Origin: JAFDWI01 sp964544305
GTDB lineage: Bacteria > Actinomycetota > Acidimicrobiia > Acidimicrobiales > Iamiaceae
NCBI GenBank assembly: GCA_964544305.1
Contig: CAZJAZ010000022.1
Coordinates: forward strand, 1-43,423
Direction: 5' to 3'
DNA: 43,423 nucleotides
The translations under genes and the position numbers were made by a program. Positions 1 through 6,923 of this stretch are shown piece after piece; the first letter of the stretch is position 1; each line of letters starts with the position of its first letter. The notes below the pieces were generated by a model that saw nothing but the letters and a program-made list of their open reading frames with translations, was not told the origin of the DNA and searched no databases.

Positions 1-8
1 GTAGGCGC

Positions 9-575
9 TCATCTGCCCTCGAAGACGTGGACGCCGTCGGTGTCTTCGGCGACGTAGAGCTCGTAGCTGAGGTCGCGGGCGAAGGCTTCGAGGTCGAGGC
101 GGATGTAGGGCTGGAGCATCTCGGGTCCGAGAGCATCGGTGTTGATCCCGAGGTCGTCGAGGAGTTGTTCGGCGTAGTCCTCGATGGAGTTCCACTGGCC
201 GAGGTAGGTCTCCTCGAAGCGGTCGAGTTGGTCTTGGTCGCTGGTGCCGACGTAGGCGGCCCAGTGGGCGTACGCGGGTCCGTGTTCTGCGATGCCTTGG
301 CCGAGGCGGGCGACTGTCTCGATGCCCTCGTACTCGGAGAGGTGCATCGGGCCGAACCCTTCGTAGTCGTGGATGGCCCACTCCTCTGCGCCCGGTTCGG
401 GTGAGCGTGCCAGCATCGCTGTGATGTCTGCGGCGATCTCGTCGGCATCTTGGTCTGCTCGGATCCAGGTGCCGTGAAGCCGGCCGGCGTTGTAGTCGCC
501 CAGCGACGCTGCGTAGATCCTGGGGTGGCGCTCGTCCAGTTGTTCGTGGTGTTCATGTCGAGGTTCTTCTTCCAT
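9..575 (-). CDS. ardA: ArdA-family antirestriction protein
   Basis: Acidic 188-residue protein. The stretch IYAASLGDYNAGRLHGTWI near the N-terminus, the WAIHDYEGF segment and the overall length match the ArdA family, whose members mimic B-form DNA and occupy type I restriction-modification enzymes when a mobile element enters a new host. The composition fits a DNA mimic: Asp/Glu-rich with few Lys. The ATG at 575 follows a very strong AAGGAGG ribosome site at a 6-base spacing, so the start is secure. It is the last visible gene of the minus-strand operon, 28 bases after the methyltransferase. Family assignment comes from sequence pattern; activity is inferred. Confidence 0.93.
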   Translation of the reverse strand: MEEEPRHEHHEQLDERHPRIYAASLGDYNAGRLHGTWIRADQDADEIAADITAMLARSPEPGAEEWAIHDYEGFGPMHLSEYEGIETVARLGQGIAEHGPAYAHWAAYVGTSDQDQLDRFEETYLGQWNSIEDYAEQLLDDLGINTDALGPEMLQPYIRLDLEAFARDLSYELYVAEDTDGVHVFEGR

Positions 576-603
576 GGGTTGTCCTCCTTTCAGTTAGGTG
601 TTG

Positions 604-1599
604 TCATGCGGCCCTCCTCTCGTCGCTGGTGAGACGGTTGGTGGCGAGGGTCACGTAGGCCGGGTTCAGCTCGATGCCGAGCCAGTCCCGGCCGTGTTCG
701 GCCGCGGCGAGTGCGACGGTGCCCGACCCGAGGAACGGGTCGAGGACGAGGCCCGGCTGGTGGCCTGCGGTGCAGTCGCACGTCGGGGTGAGGCTGCCGG
801 TGACAGCGAGTTCGCCGAGTTGGCGATGCGGCTTGCGCCGCCAGGGGAGGCCGCAGCTGACGCACACCCGCTGGGGGCAGGTGGCGAGCAGTGGGCGCTC
901 GATGAGCCGCCTGGGGAAGGTGGCGAAGTGGGCGTCCCGGTAGTTGGCCGTCGGGAGGGTCCAGACGTCCCCGGGGTTCTTGCCGAGTGGATGTCCAGCG
1001 TGTCCTGCGGCCTTCATGCGGTCAAGGCCCGAGTTGTTCCCGGCCAGCGGTCCTGCCCAGGCCGGCCGGGTGCCTGCTCGTGGTCGGCGTCGCTGCGCGG
1101 GTCTGCGGCTGCGGTGAGGGGTGCGGATGCTGTCGAGGTCGAAGTGGTAGTGGCGGCTACGGGTGGCGAAGTAGATGACTTCCCAGGTGCAGGTGAGCCG
1201 GTCGCGCACCGATGCGGGCATCGGGTTGGTCTTGGCCCAGATGACCTTGTTGCGGATCGTCCACCCCCGGCGGTTGAGTTCGATCGCTACCCGCTCGGGT
1301 CCGAGGAGGAGGCCCTTCGGTGGCGATCCGGCACGCTGGTGGCGGCTGTACGCGTCGCCGAGGTTCAGCCACATGCTCCCGGTCGGCTTCAGCACGCGCG
1401 CCAGCTCGTCGGCGACCCAGATGATCTCGGCTACCCAGTCTTCGACGGTCTGCTCCAGGCCGATCTGGTCTGTGTGTGAGTAGTTGCGAAGCTGGAAGTA
1501 CGGGGGGCTCGTGATGACGCAGTCGACGGAATCCTCGGGGAGTGTCGGGAGGATGGACCGCACGTCGCCGTTCAAGATGGTGTTGCGCGGTACGGTCAT
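604..1599 (-). CDS. Solitary site-specific DNA methyltransferase
   Basis: 331-residue DNA methyltransferase of the beta (N4-cytosine/N6-adenine) order: catalytic motif TSPPYFQL comes first (near residue 30) and the SAM-binding motif DPFLGSGT last (near 287), followed by GRDWLGIELNPAYV. A cysteine cluster (C-P-Q-R-V-C-V-S-C-G, then C-D-C) just before motif I may bind zinc. The ATG at 1599 overlaps the stop of the preceding gene (ATGA) and follows GGAGG, so the longer open frame upstream is not used. No cognate endonuclease is adjacent, so it probably protects the element or regulates it rather than forming a restriction system. The target base and sequence cannot be read from the gene. Confidence 0.9.
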   Translation of the reverse strand: MTVPRNTILNGDVRSILPTLPEDSVDCVITSPPYFQLRNYSHTDQIGLEQTVEDWVAEIIWVADELARVLKPTGSMWLNLGDAYSRHQRAGSPPKGLLLGPERVAIELNRRGWTIRNKVIWAKTNPMPASVRDRLTCTWEVIYFATRSRHYHFDLDSIRTPHRSRRPAQRRRPRAGTRPAWAGPLAGNNSGLDRMKAAGHAGHPLGKNPGDVWTLPTANYRDAHFATFPRRLIERPLLATCPQRVCVSCGLPWRRKPHRQLGELAVTGSLTPTCDCTAGHQPGLVLDPFLGSGTVALAAAEHGRDWLGIELNPAYVTLATNRLTSDERRAA

Positions 1600-2393
1600 G
1601 GCCGACCTCCGGCGAGCACTGCGGTCGCGTCGCTCTCGATGGCGACGGTGAACAGGTCCTGGTTGATCGTGCGGGTCTTGGCGATGGTCTGGCTGATGAA
1701 CTCGACGCGGCGCTCGGTGTCCGCGATCCAGAGAACCTTCGGGTAGGCGCCGTGATGGTCCTGTTCGGTGCCGGTGGCCCAGTAGTCGTGGTAGGTGCGG
1801 CACTTGCGGGCGATGGCGGTGCCCGACTCGGTGCCGAGGTCGACCTCGACGAACCACCACCACTCGTCGCGCTCGTCGCCGGTGACGATGTGCAGGTCGG
1901 GCTTGAGCGTCTCCCGGGCTCCCATCCCTCGGGTGAAGGTCCTCCAGGAGTTCGGCTCGCACTCGTAGGTGACGAGATCGAGGCGGCCCTCCCTCTCGGC
2001 CTCACGGAGGTCGACGACGATCTGGGCGACGGCGAGGGTGTGTGCGACGAACGACGCGGATGGCTCCCTCCACCGGCGTGTCGTGTCGTCGTGCAGTACC
2101 CGGTGCCCGATGGGGCCGATGGCGTAGATGTAGGAAGCGGACCCTGCTCGCACGCCTCCCACCCGGCGTTCCAGTCGGACCAGTAGGCGGTCTCGGGCAA
2201 GGCGCTCGAGGACCCTTCGGGACGCCCGGACCCCGGCGAGCTTGGAAGCATGATCGGTGAACCACAGCGCCTCGACCTGTGGCGCGGTGAGCAGCCTGAA
2301 CTCGTCCACCGATTCGAGCACGGCGATGTCTCGTTCCGATAGCCCGGCCCGGATCTGTTCGAGGGTTCGCCGTCCGACCCGCCGAGCACTCAT
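1596..2393 (-). CDS. Replication-relaxation family protein
   Basis: 265-residue protein resembling the replication-relaxation family found on actinobacterial and firmicute plasmids and integrative elements. An N-terminal helical, winged-helix-like region (TLEQIRAGLSERDIAVLESV, then LLTAPQVEALWF) is followed by a C-terminal part with KPDLHIVTGDERDEWWWFVEVDLGTESG. The D-x(n)-EVD arrangement there resembles a PD-(D/E)XK-like fold; that is inference. The start was taken as the ATG at 2393 because family similarity begins there and a purine-rich AAGGCGG lies upstream. GTG codons at 2507 and 2543 are alternatives that would overlap or touch the ATPase gene. It sits between the transfer ATPase and the methyltransferase in the element operon. 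Confidence 0.82.
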   Translation of the reverse strand: MSARRVGRRTLEQIRAGLSERDIAVLESVDEFRLLTAPQVEALWFTDHASKLAGVRASRRVLERLARDRLLVRLERRVGGVRAGSASYIYAIGPIGHRVLHDDTTRRWREPSASFVAHTLAVAQIVVDLREAEREGRLDLVTYECEPNSWRTFTRGMGARETLKPDLHIVTGDERDEWWWFVEVDLGTESGTAIARKCRTYHDYWATGTEQDHHGAYPKVLWIADTERRVEFISQTIAKTRTINQDLFTVAIESDATAVLAGGRP

Positions 2394-2508
2394 CGTGCAC
2401 CGCCTTCTGAGTGCGTAGGAGTCGGCTCCCCAGATCGCGCTCTCGGTGGCTGTGACCTGGTGCGATGCGGGCTGTTCGTCCACACGATCGGACGGGCGAT
2501 CGGACACC

Positions 2509-4740
2509 TCATGGTCGCCTCCTCGGGCGGCGTCCGACCTCACCTTCGTCCTTACCTGTTCGCTGGCCGAGAAGATCGGCCAGCTCGCGTTCGACGTCGT
2601 CGACGTCGTGCCCGTAGCGGCCTCGGCTCGCCACCCGAACGTGTCCCGAGTTGCTCGTGGGCGGCGATGGTGCGCGGGTTCGACCCGAGCCGTAGGTGGT
2701 GACGGCCCCGTCGGCGGCGAGGCTGGCGTAGATCTCGTAGCGGCTCAATGAGGAGAAGTCCTCAGCATCGAGCCCGGGGGCGTTCTTCGCGAAGGTCACC
2801 GCATCGTCCGAGCCCAGTTGGAACACGACGCGGCTGCGGGCGTTCGCCATCACCGCCTGGCGAACCTGCGGTGTGAGCTGCGCCAGGTGCTGGTGCGCCA
2901 AGGTCATGCCGAGGCCGAGGCCACGGGCCTGGGCAAGAACATCGGCGAGATCGGTCGGGAGGTGCAGGTAGTCCTGGAACTCGTCGATGAAGCACATAAC
3001 GGGGTGGCGTCGCTCGGGGCTGATCGCCACCCGGGCAAGGGTGGCGTCCCACAGCTGGGACACCACGAGTGATCCGAGCAGCGCGGACGCTTCCGGGCCG
3101 AGGAGGCCCTTGGCCAGCGACACCAGCAGGATCTTGCGCTGCGTGAACACCGTGGACATGTCGAAGCTCGGCGTGGCCTGTCCGATGACTGCTCGCATCC
3201 GGGGTCGCAACAGGAACGCTCGGAGCTTGTTCATCACCGGGGCGATCGCCTGTTGCCGCTCGGCATCCGACACCGACTCGAACCACGACCAGAACGGTCG
3301 CAGCGCGATCTCGTCGGTGATCTGGCTGATCACCTTTCGCCGGTACCCCGGGTCCGAGAGGAGCACCGGTAGGGCGCACAGCGTCGCGTCGGGTCGCCCG
3401 ATGAGCGTGAGCAGCGACGCGTGAAGGATGTCCTGGGTGCGTGGTCCCCAGTTATCCCGATAGAGGCCGTGGAACACGGCCAACACCTGGTCGGCGACCA
3501 GCTCGGGCATCCGGCCCGCGGGACGCAGGGGGTTCAGGCCGACCGGTCGTGATGCGTCAGCTGGGTCGAGAACGACGACATCGTCGAGTCGCTTGTCCGG
3601 GATGCGGGCGGTCACCTCGTCGATCAGGTCGCCCTTCGGGTCGATGACCACGACCGCCCGCCCAGCGGCGACGTCTTGCGTGATCAGGTTCAGTAGCAGC
3701 GTCGACTTCCCGACGCCGGTGGGTCCGATGGTGTGCAGGTGCAGGAGTGAGTCAGCGGGGCTGAGCGCCATCGGGCGGATGTCGCCCGGGTAGGTGCTGT
3801 CCCCGATGATCCGGCCGGACGTGGCAACCGGGCGCGGTGTTCGCGTCGGTCGTGCCCCGCTGCGATCAACACCCGAGTAGTCGCCGTCGCCGATCGGCCA
3901 GGTAGCCAACGCGGCCGTCTCGGCAACGTTGATCGACAACGGCCACCGCCACGGCTCGCGGGCGCGTACAACGTTCTCGTAGCGGTCACGGCTCACACGG
4001 AGACGCACGCCGGGGCCCTCGATGACGCGCAGCGCAGCTAGCACGCTCTGAGCGAGGCCCCGGGCACGCTGGCGCGTGGTGGCGGTCACCCCGATCCGTA
4101 CGGTGGCCTTGAAGCCCGGCTCGGTGACCTTGTCGCGCAGCGCCCGGCGCCGTTCACCGTCGACAGGTCCGTCGGCGCCTGCCAGCAGCTGGCCCGTGCG
4201 TTCGAGCCACGAGCCAGTGGGAAGGGTGTCGATCGCGTTCGGCACCGACATCGCCGGCAAGCGTGTACCGATGAGCACCTGGACGACGACGGTCTCGCCT
4301 GTGGCGACTCGACCGAGCGCAGTCGTGACGGCCTGGGCCGCGGTCTGTGCCTGGTCCGATCGCAGCGGCCGGGTTCGGGTATCGAATCGGATCGACCACG
4401 CCCAGCCCTCGGAGGGGAGTTGTCGGCTCGCGGCGGCGGTCGTGATCGTCGGGCAAAACGCATGGAGACAATCGACGAACGCATCGCTCGACCCCCGGTT
4501 CGTTCCCACCCGGTACCCGATGCTGCCTGCCTGTGAGTAGACCTCGAAGGCCAGCGGTGAGCGTCGCCGGTCCGCTGCCAGCGAGCGGACAACACCGTCG
4601 ACACCATCACCGTCGAGCTCGCGCCCGAACCGAAGCCCGACCCACGTCTCGGTATCGAGAGACTGCGGCCGAAGGAGCCATGCTCCAGCAGCTGCGGTGG
4701 CAGCCCCGCCCGTAACCAGGAGAACCTCCTGCATGGTCAC
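2509..4740 (-). CDS. VirD4/TraD-like DNA-transfer ATPase (HerA/FtsK superfamily)
   Basis: 743 residues. One hydrophobic segment lies at the extreme N-terminus (residues 5-22). A soluble region of about 300 residues follows, then a RecA-like motor with Walker A GPTGVGKST (339-347), the VVVIDPKGDLIDEV strand, Walker B VMCFIDEFQDYL (about 582-593) and a sensor segment LAHQHLAQLTPQVRQAVMANARSRVVFQ. This is the pattern of type IV coupling-protein or conjugative-transfer ATPases, which feed DNA to a secretion channel. The GTG at 4740 forms a GTGA overlap with the upstream 51-residue gene and follows GGAGG; ATG 4734 is the alternative. It is the strongest evidence that the left arm is, or was, a transmissible element. 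No relaxase is visible. Confidence 0.88.
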   Translation of the reverse strand: MTMQEVLLVTGGAATAAAGAWLLRPQSLDTETWVGLRFGRELDGDGVDGVVRSLAADRRRSPLAFEVYSQAGSIGYRVGTNRGSSDAFVDCLHAFCPTITTAAASRQLPSEGWAWSIRFDTRTRPLRSDQAQTAAQAVTTALGRVATGETVVVQVLIGTRLPAMSVPNAIDTLPTGSWLERTGQLLAGADGPVDGERRRALRDKVTEPGFKATVRIGVTATTRQRARGLAQSVLAALRVIEGPGVRLRVSRDRYENVVRAREPWRWPLSINVAETAALATWPIGDGDYSGVDRSGARPTRTPRPVATSGRIIGDSTYPGDIRPMALSPADSLLHLHTIGPTGVGKSTLLLNLITQDVAAGRAVVVIDPKGDLIDEVTARIPDKRLDDVVVLDPADASRPVGLNPLRPAGRMPELVADQVLAVFHGLYRDNWGPRTQDILHASLLTLIGRPDATLCALPVLLSDPGYRRKVISQITDEIALRPFWSWFESVSDAERQQAIAPVMNKLRAFLLRPRMRAVIGQATPSFDMSTVFTQRKILLVSLAKGLLGPEASALLGSLVVSQLWDATLARVAISPERRHPVMCFIDEFQDYLHLPTDLADVLAQARGLGLGMTLAHQHLAQLTPQVRQAVMANARSRVVFQLGSDDAVTFAKNAPGLDAEDFSSLSRYEIYASLAADGAVTTYGSGRTRAPSPPTSNSGHVRVASRGRYGHDVDDVERELADLLGQRTGKDEGEVGRRPRRRP

Positions 4741-4892
4741 GAGGCCCTCCGGTTCTTCTTCTCGTGGTCAGCCTGCGCTTCGGCCTCTGCCTGCGCCTGG
4801 GCCAGGGCGATCATCGCCTTGCTCAACTTCCGCAGGTCCGGCGGGGTCCGGCGCTCGGAGCGCACCCGCCGCTTGCTGTTCTTGTTGGTCAT
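4737..4892 (-). CDS. Small basic protein, 51 residues
   Basis: Short open frame with a strong start: ATG at 4892 preceded by AAAGGAGGGATGAG. The N-terminal half is very basic (MTNKNSKRRVRSERR) and the C-terminal half is an Ala/Gln/Glu-rich helix (ALAQAQAEAEAQADHEKK) that could form a coiled coil. Its stop codon overlaps the GTG of the DNA-transfer ATPase, implying translational coupling. It is the first gene after the palindrome-bearing promoter region. Family not recognised. A DNA-binding or ATPase-accessory role is possible but only inferred from charge and position. Confidence 0.72.
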   Translation of the reverse strand: MTNKNSKRRVRSERRTPPDLRKLSKAMIALAQAQAEAEAQADHEKKNRRAS

Positions 4893-4962
4893 CTCATCCC
4901 TCCTTTCATCGCTCCGAGTTCCAGACGACGAGTGCCTCCGAGAGGGGTGCTGCCGACCGTGC

Positions 4963-5023
4963 GCTGCGTAAACGCAGCACGGAGTCTGCTTCTACAAGTA
5001 CGCTGCGTAAACGCAGCAGTCAA
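4963..5023 (-). promoter_or_regulatory. Promoter region with two identical palindromic operators
   Basis: The 18-base string CGCTGCGTAAACGCAGCA occurs twice, with its perfect 16-base palindrome (arms GCTGCGT and ACGCAGC around AA) at 4963-4978 and 5002-5017, 39 bases apart. On the minus strand a TTGACT -35-like box (5018-5023) lies immediately upstream of the second copy. A weak TACTTG -10-like box (4995-5000) follows at a 17-base spacing, so that palindrome fills the spacer. The other copy lies downstream, about where transcription would begin. This is the expected geometry of a repressor site controlling the 51-residue protein and the ATPase-to-ArdA genes. The cognate repressor is unknown. 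Confidence 0.7.
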
Positions 5024-5076
5024 TGCAGCTTGTCGATTCCACAACAGCGACCGGAACAGCCCGGACAGGGGTTGTC

Positions 5077-5256
5077 TCACCACCGATCTCGCCGCCCGAA
5101 GATCCAGCCGTAGATGCCCATGAGCACGATCAGCCCGATGAGCAGCGGGATGGCGGGGGCGAGCAGCTCCCACACGACACGGGTCACCAGCGCGATCACG
5201 AGCACCAGGACGAGCGTCTCGGAGAGCTTGGCCCGCCACCCGCCGGAGCCGTTCAC
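5077..5256 (-). CDS. Small membrane protein, 59 residues
   Basis: GTG start at 5256, directly after the TAG stop of the upstream gene, with GGAG about nine bases upstream. The protein has a short polar N-terminus (NGSGGWRAK), then about 40 hydrophobic residues that look like two closely spaced membrane segments (TLVLVLVIALVTRVVWELL and AIPLLIGLIVLMGIYGWIF), then a basic tail RRDRW. Family not recognised. Position in a chain of three abutting small genes beside a DNA-transfer ATPase suggests a structural or accessory part of the transfer apparatus, by inference only. The gene is too short for ordinary ORF cut-offs. Confidence 0.62.
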   Translation of the reverse strand: MNGSGGWRAKLSETLVLVLVIALVTRVVWELLAPAIPLLIGLIVLMGIYGWIFGRRDRW

Positions 5257-5475
5257 CTACCGGTCTCCCAATCGGCGCCGCTCGGCCTCCTCGGCCATGG
5301 CGACGAACGCGGAGCGGGTCAGATCGTGCAGCTGGCGCTCCGCAGCGGCTGCCTCGGCGCGAACACGCTGGGTCTCGGAGATCCACGACTGGCCCCCGAG
5401 GCGGAACCCCAGCAGGTAGGTGAGCGTGATCACCAGGACCACGCTGACGAGCAGGAAGAAGGTCAGGGCGATCAT
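5257..5475 (-). CDS. Small single-span membrane protein, 72 residues
   Basis: ATG at 5475 overlaps the stop of the preceding gene (ATGA), so this start is preferred over the upstream in-frame codon. An N-terminal transmembrane helix (IALTFFLLVSVVLVITLTYL) is followed by a charged, Ala/Glu/Arg-rich helical tail (RVRAEAAAAERQLHDL and MAEEAERRRLGDR) likely to be a cytoplasmic coiled coil. No family was recognised. It lies between the 123-residue gene and the 59-residue membrane gene, all probably one transcript. The layout of membrane anchor plus coiled coil resembles accessory proteins of conjugation or phage-like elements, but nothing more specific can be claimed. Confidence 0.68.
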   Translation of the reverse strand: MIALTFFLLVSVVLVITLTYLLGFRLGGQSWISETQRVRAEAAAAERQLHDLTRSAFVAMAEEAERRRLGDR

Positions 5476-5843
5476 CGACGACCCTCCTGGCAGAAGTCGG
5501 AGATGGTGTCGGCGATGATCTCGCCCTTGCCCATCTTGGCGATGTCGAGGAAGAACTTGAGGTCGTCGGCCATGAAGGCGTCGCCCTGGGCGAGCGTCGC
5601 CGCCCACTGGGACAGCATCGCCTGACCGGAAATGGCCTCCCGGGTGAGCCGGTCGACCTCGTGGGTCTTCTCCGTCTGCACCATGGCGTGGCCCTGCACC
5701 GACGCCATGCGCACCAACGTGTTGCGCTGGATGGCCGTCAGCGCCCGGCTCGTACGGCGGTCGCTACCCGCCAGGGCGCTGAGGCCGACACCGACCGTCG
5801 GCGCCAGTTCCGCCTGCTTGGAGGTGGGGATCAACTCGGACAT
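5472..5843 (-). CDS. Hypothetical protein, 123 residues, first gene of the minus-strand element operon
   Basis: Soluble, mostly helical protein (begins MSELIPTSKQAELAPTVG). The centre is rich in Thr/Arg/Gln (RRTSRALTAIQRNTLVRMAS) and the C-terminal half contains GQAMLSQWAATLAQGDAFMADDLKFFLDIAKMG. No family was recognised and no catalytic motif is visible. ATG at 5843 has GGAG nine bases upstream. Its stop overlaps the next gene. It begins the minus-strand operon and diverges from the gene at 5951, sharing a 107-base intergenic region with it. Confidence 0.65.
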   Translation of the reverse strand: MSELIPTSKQAELAPTVGVGLSALAGSDRRTSRALTAIQRNTLVRMASVQGHAMVQTEKTHEVDRLTREAISGQAMLSQWAATLAQGDAFMADDLKFFLDIAKMGKGEIIADTISDFCQEGRR

Positions 5844-5933
5844 GAGGGCTCACTCCTCGGTCTCGCCCCGACCCTGTTGCCGGGGGTAGCTCTTGGTGAG
5901 CCCATCGAGGTGGCCCAGCAGCCAGGTCAATTA

Positions 5934-5951
5934 CTGGGTACTTTCTGGGTA
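5934..5951. repeat. Direct repeat CTGGGTA x2 in the divergent promoter region
   Basis: The heptamer CTGGGTA occurs at 5934-5940 and 5945-5951, an 11-base period that places both copies on the same face of the helix. The second copy ends on the first base of the ATG at 5951. Related CCAG/CTGG half-sites (5915-5924) lie further upstream, so the 5844-5950 region has several possible binding sites. A TTGACC -35-like box for the minus-strand operon (5925-5930) is adjacent, but no good -10 follows it. The repeats may be an operator for one or both divergent operons; this is inferred from position. Confidence 0.45.
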
Positions 5952-6805
5952 TGGCGGCGCGGCAGGGACTCAGCTCGACCACCGAGGAGATCCGCGACGC
6001 CCTGCGTCACGTCCTTCGAGCTGGCTTCCCGATCACCGACGACACCGCAGGCGATCTGCTACCCGACCAACGAGTTGTCATCGCCCACGCTCAGCACCCC
6101 GATGAGCGCGGCAGTCGGGTCACCGCCCTGGAGCGAGTCGTCCGCCAGATCCTCAAGGAGTTCGGCCAGTCGACCCGCGGTCAGGCAGCCCGGGCGCTCT
6201 TCGCCGTGGACAAGACCCTCCGGGGCACCACGCTGACCCACCGCCGGGAGGTCGCAGCCAGGATCCTCGACCGCGACCCCGACCACACCCGCAAGCACAT
6301 CGAACCCAGGATCCTCGACGAGGTCGCGTTCGCCTTCCATCAGGAGAACCTCCGCTACCAGCCCGTCACCGACAGCAGCCGACCCAAGATCGCTCCCCAC
6401 GAGGACACGCCCGTCCTCACCGACGACTCCTTCACCGAGGAAGAAGAGCTCCTGTGCCGTGTGTGGAGCGCCGTCTACGGCTTCCGAGCCGAGCTGATCG
6501 CCACCCAGCGCCGCATGACCGACAGGGACGACTCACCCGACCCCGAACTCGACTACCACCTCGACTCGGCCAAGTGGCAGCTCGCGAAGCTCCTCACCGC
6601 TGTCACGGCGTACCTCGACAACTACGGCGAGGAGATCATGCACGGCGACACACCCTTCAACGTCGAGGGCCTCGTCGCACTCGCCGGCTGGCACGGCGGT
6701 CTCGGCGACGACGAAGCCAAACGACTCCGCTATGCGATGGCACGGGCGGGCACGGACGATCGAGGCGCATTTGTCGCCGAACTCAAGAAGGGCTCCGCCG
6801 CATGA
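5951..6805 (+). CDS. Protein of unknown function leading the defence cassette
   Basis: 284-residue, highly charged helical protein. The N-terminal half contains a segment of a kind seen in actinobacterial hypothetical proteins (ARALFAVDKTLRGTTLTHRR, then AARILDRDPDHTRKHIEPRI) that reads like a helix-turn-helix-type module. The C-terminal half (LDYHLDSAKWQLAKLLTAV, then GLVALAGWHGGLGDDEAKRL) is helical with no recognised catalytic motif. The ATG at 5951 overlaps an 11-base-period direct repeat; no clear ribosome site precedes it, so translation may be leaderless. It precedes the helicase by about 120 bases. A regulatory or sensory role for the cassette is a guess from position and the HTH-like segment. 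Confidence 0.75.
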   Translation: MAARQGLSSTTEEIRDALRHVLRAGFPITDDTAGDLLPDQRVVIAHAQHPDERGSRVTALERVVRQILKEFGQSTRGQAARALFAVDKTLRGTTLTHRREVAARILDRDPDHTRKHIEPRILDEVAFAFHQENLRYQPVTDSSRPKIAPHEDTPVLTDDSFTEEEELLCRVWSAVYGFRAELIATQRRMTDRDDSPDPELDYHLDSAKWQLAKLLTAVTAYLDNYGEEIMHGDTPFNVEGLVALAGWHGGLGDDEAKRLRYAMARAGTDDRGAFVAELKKGSAA

Positions 6806-6923
6806 TCGTCCTTCCTGAATATCGCGAAATGTTTTACAATTCCTGTTGGACTATATGGGCGGAAAGCCAGACATTAAGAGTGGAGAATCGGATACACCGG
6901 CAAACAATGGCGGGGAGTTTGCC

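Noticed and set aside
780..890. Cysteine cluster of the solitary methyltransferase as an unusual added zinc domain
   Set aside because: Similar Cys-x2-Cys inserts before the SAM motif are common in phage and plasmid methyltransferases, so it is not distinctive.
604..1962. 452-residue reading of the methyltransferase with a long Arg/His-rich N-terminus
   Set aside because: The first 121 residues are an out-of-frame reading of the replication-relaxation gene; an ATG at 1599 with GGAGG and an ATGA overlap marks the true start.
1157..2389. Minus-strand 410-residue open frame
   Set aside because: Ser/Arg/Pro-rich shadow of the methyltransferase and replication-relaxation genes, typical of high-GC DNA.
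4963..5017. Two identical repeats as the start of a CRISPR array
   Set aside because: Only two copies, each a short perfect palindrome placed over promoter elements, with no cas genes; an operator pair explains them better.
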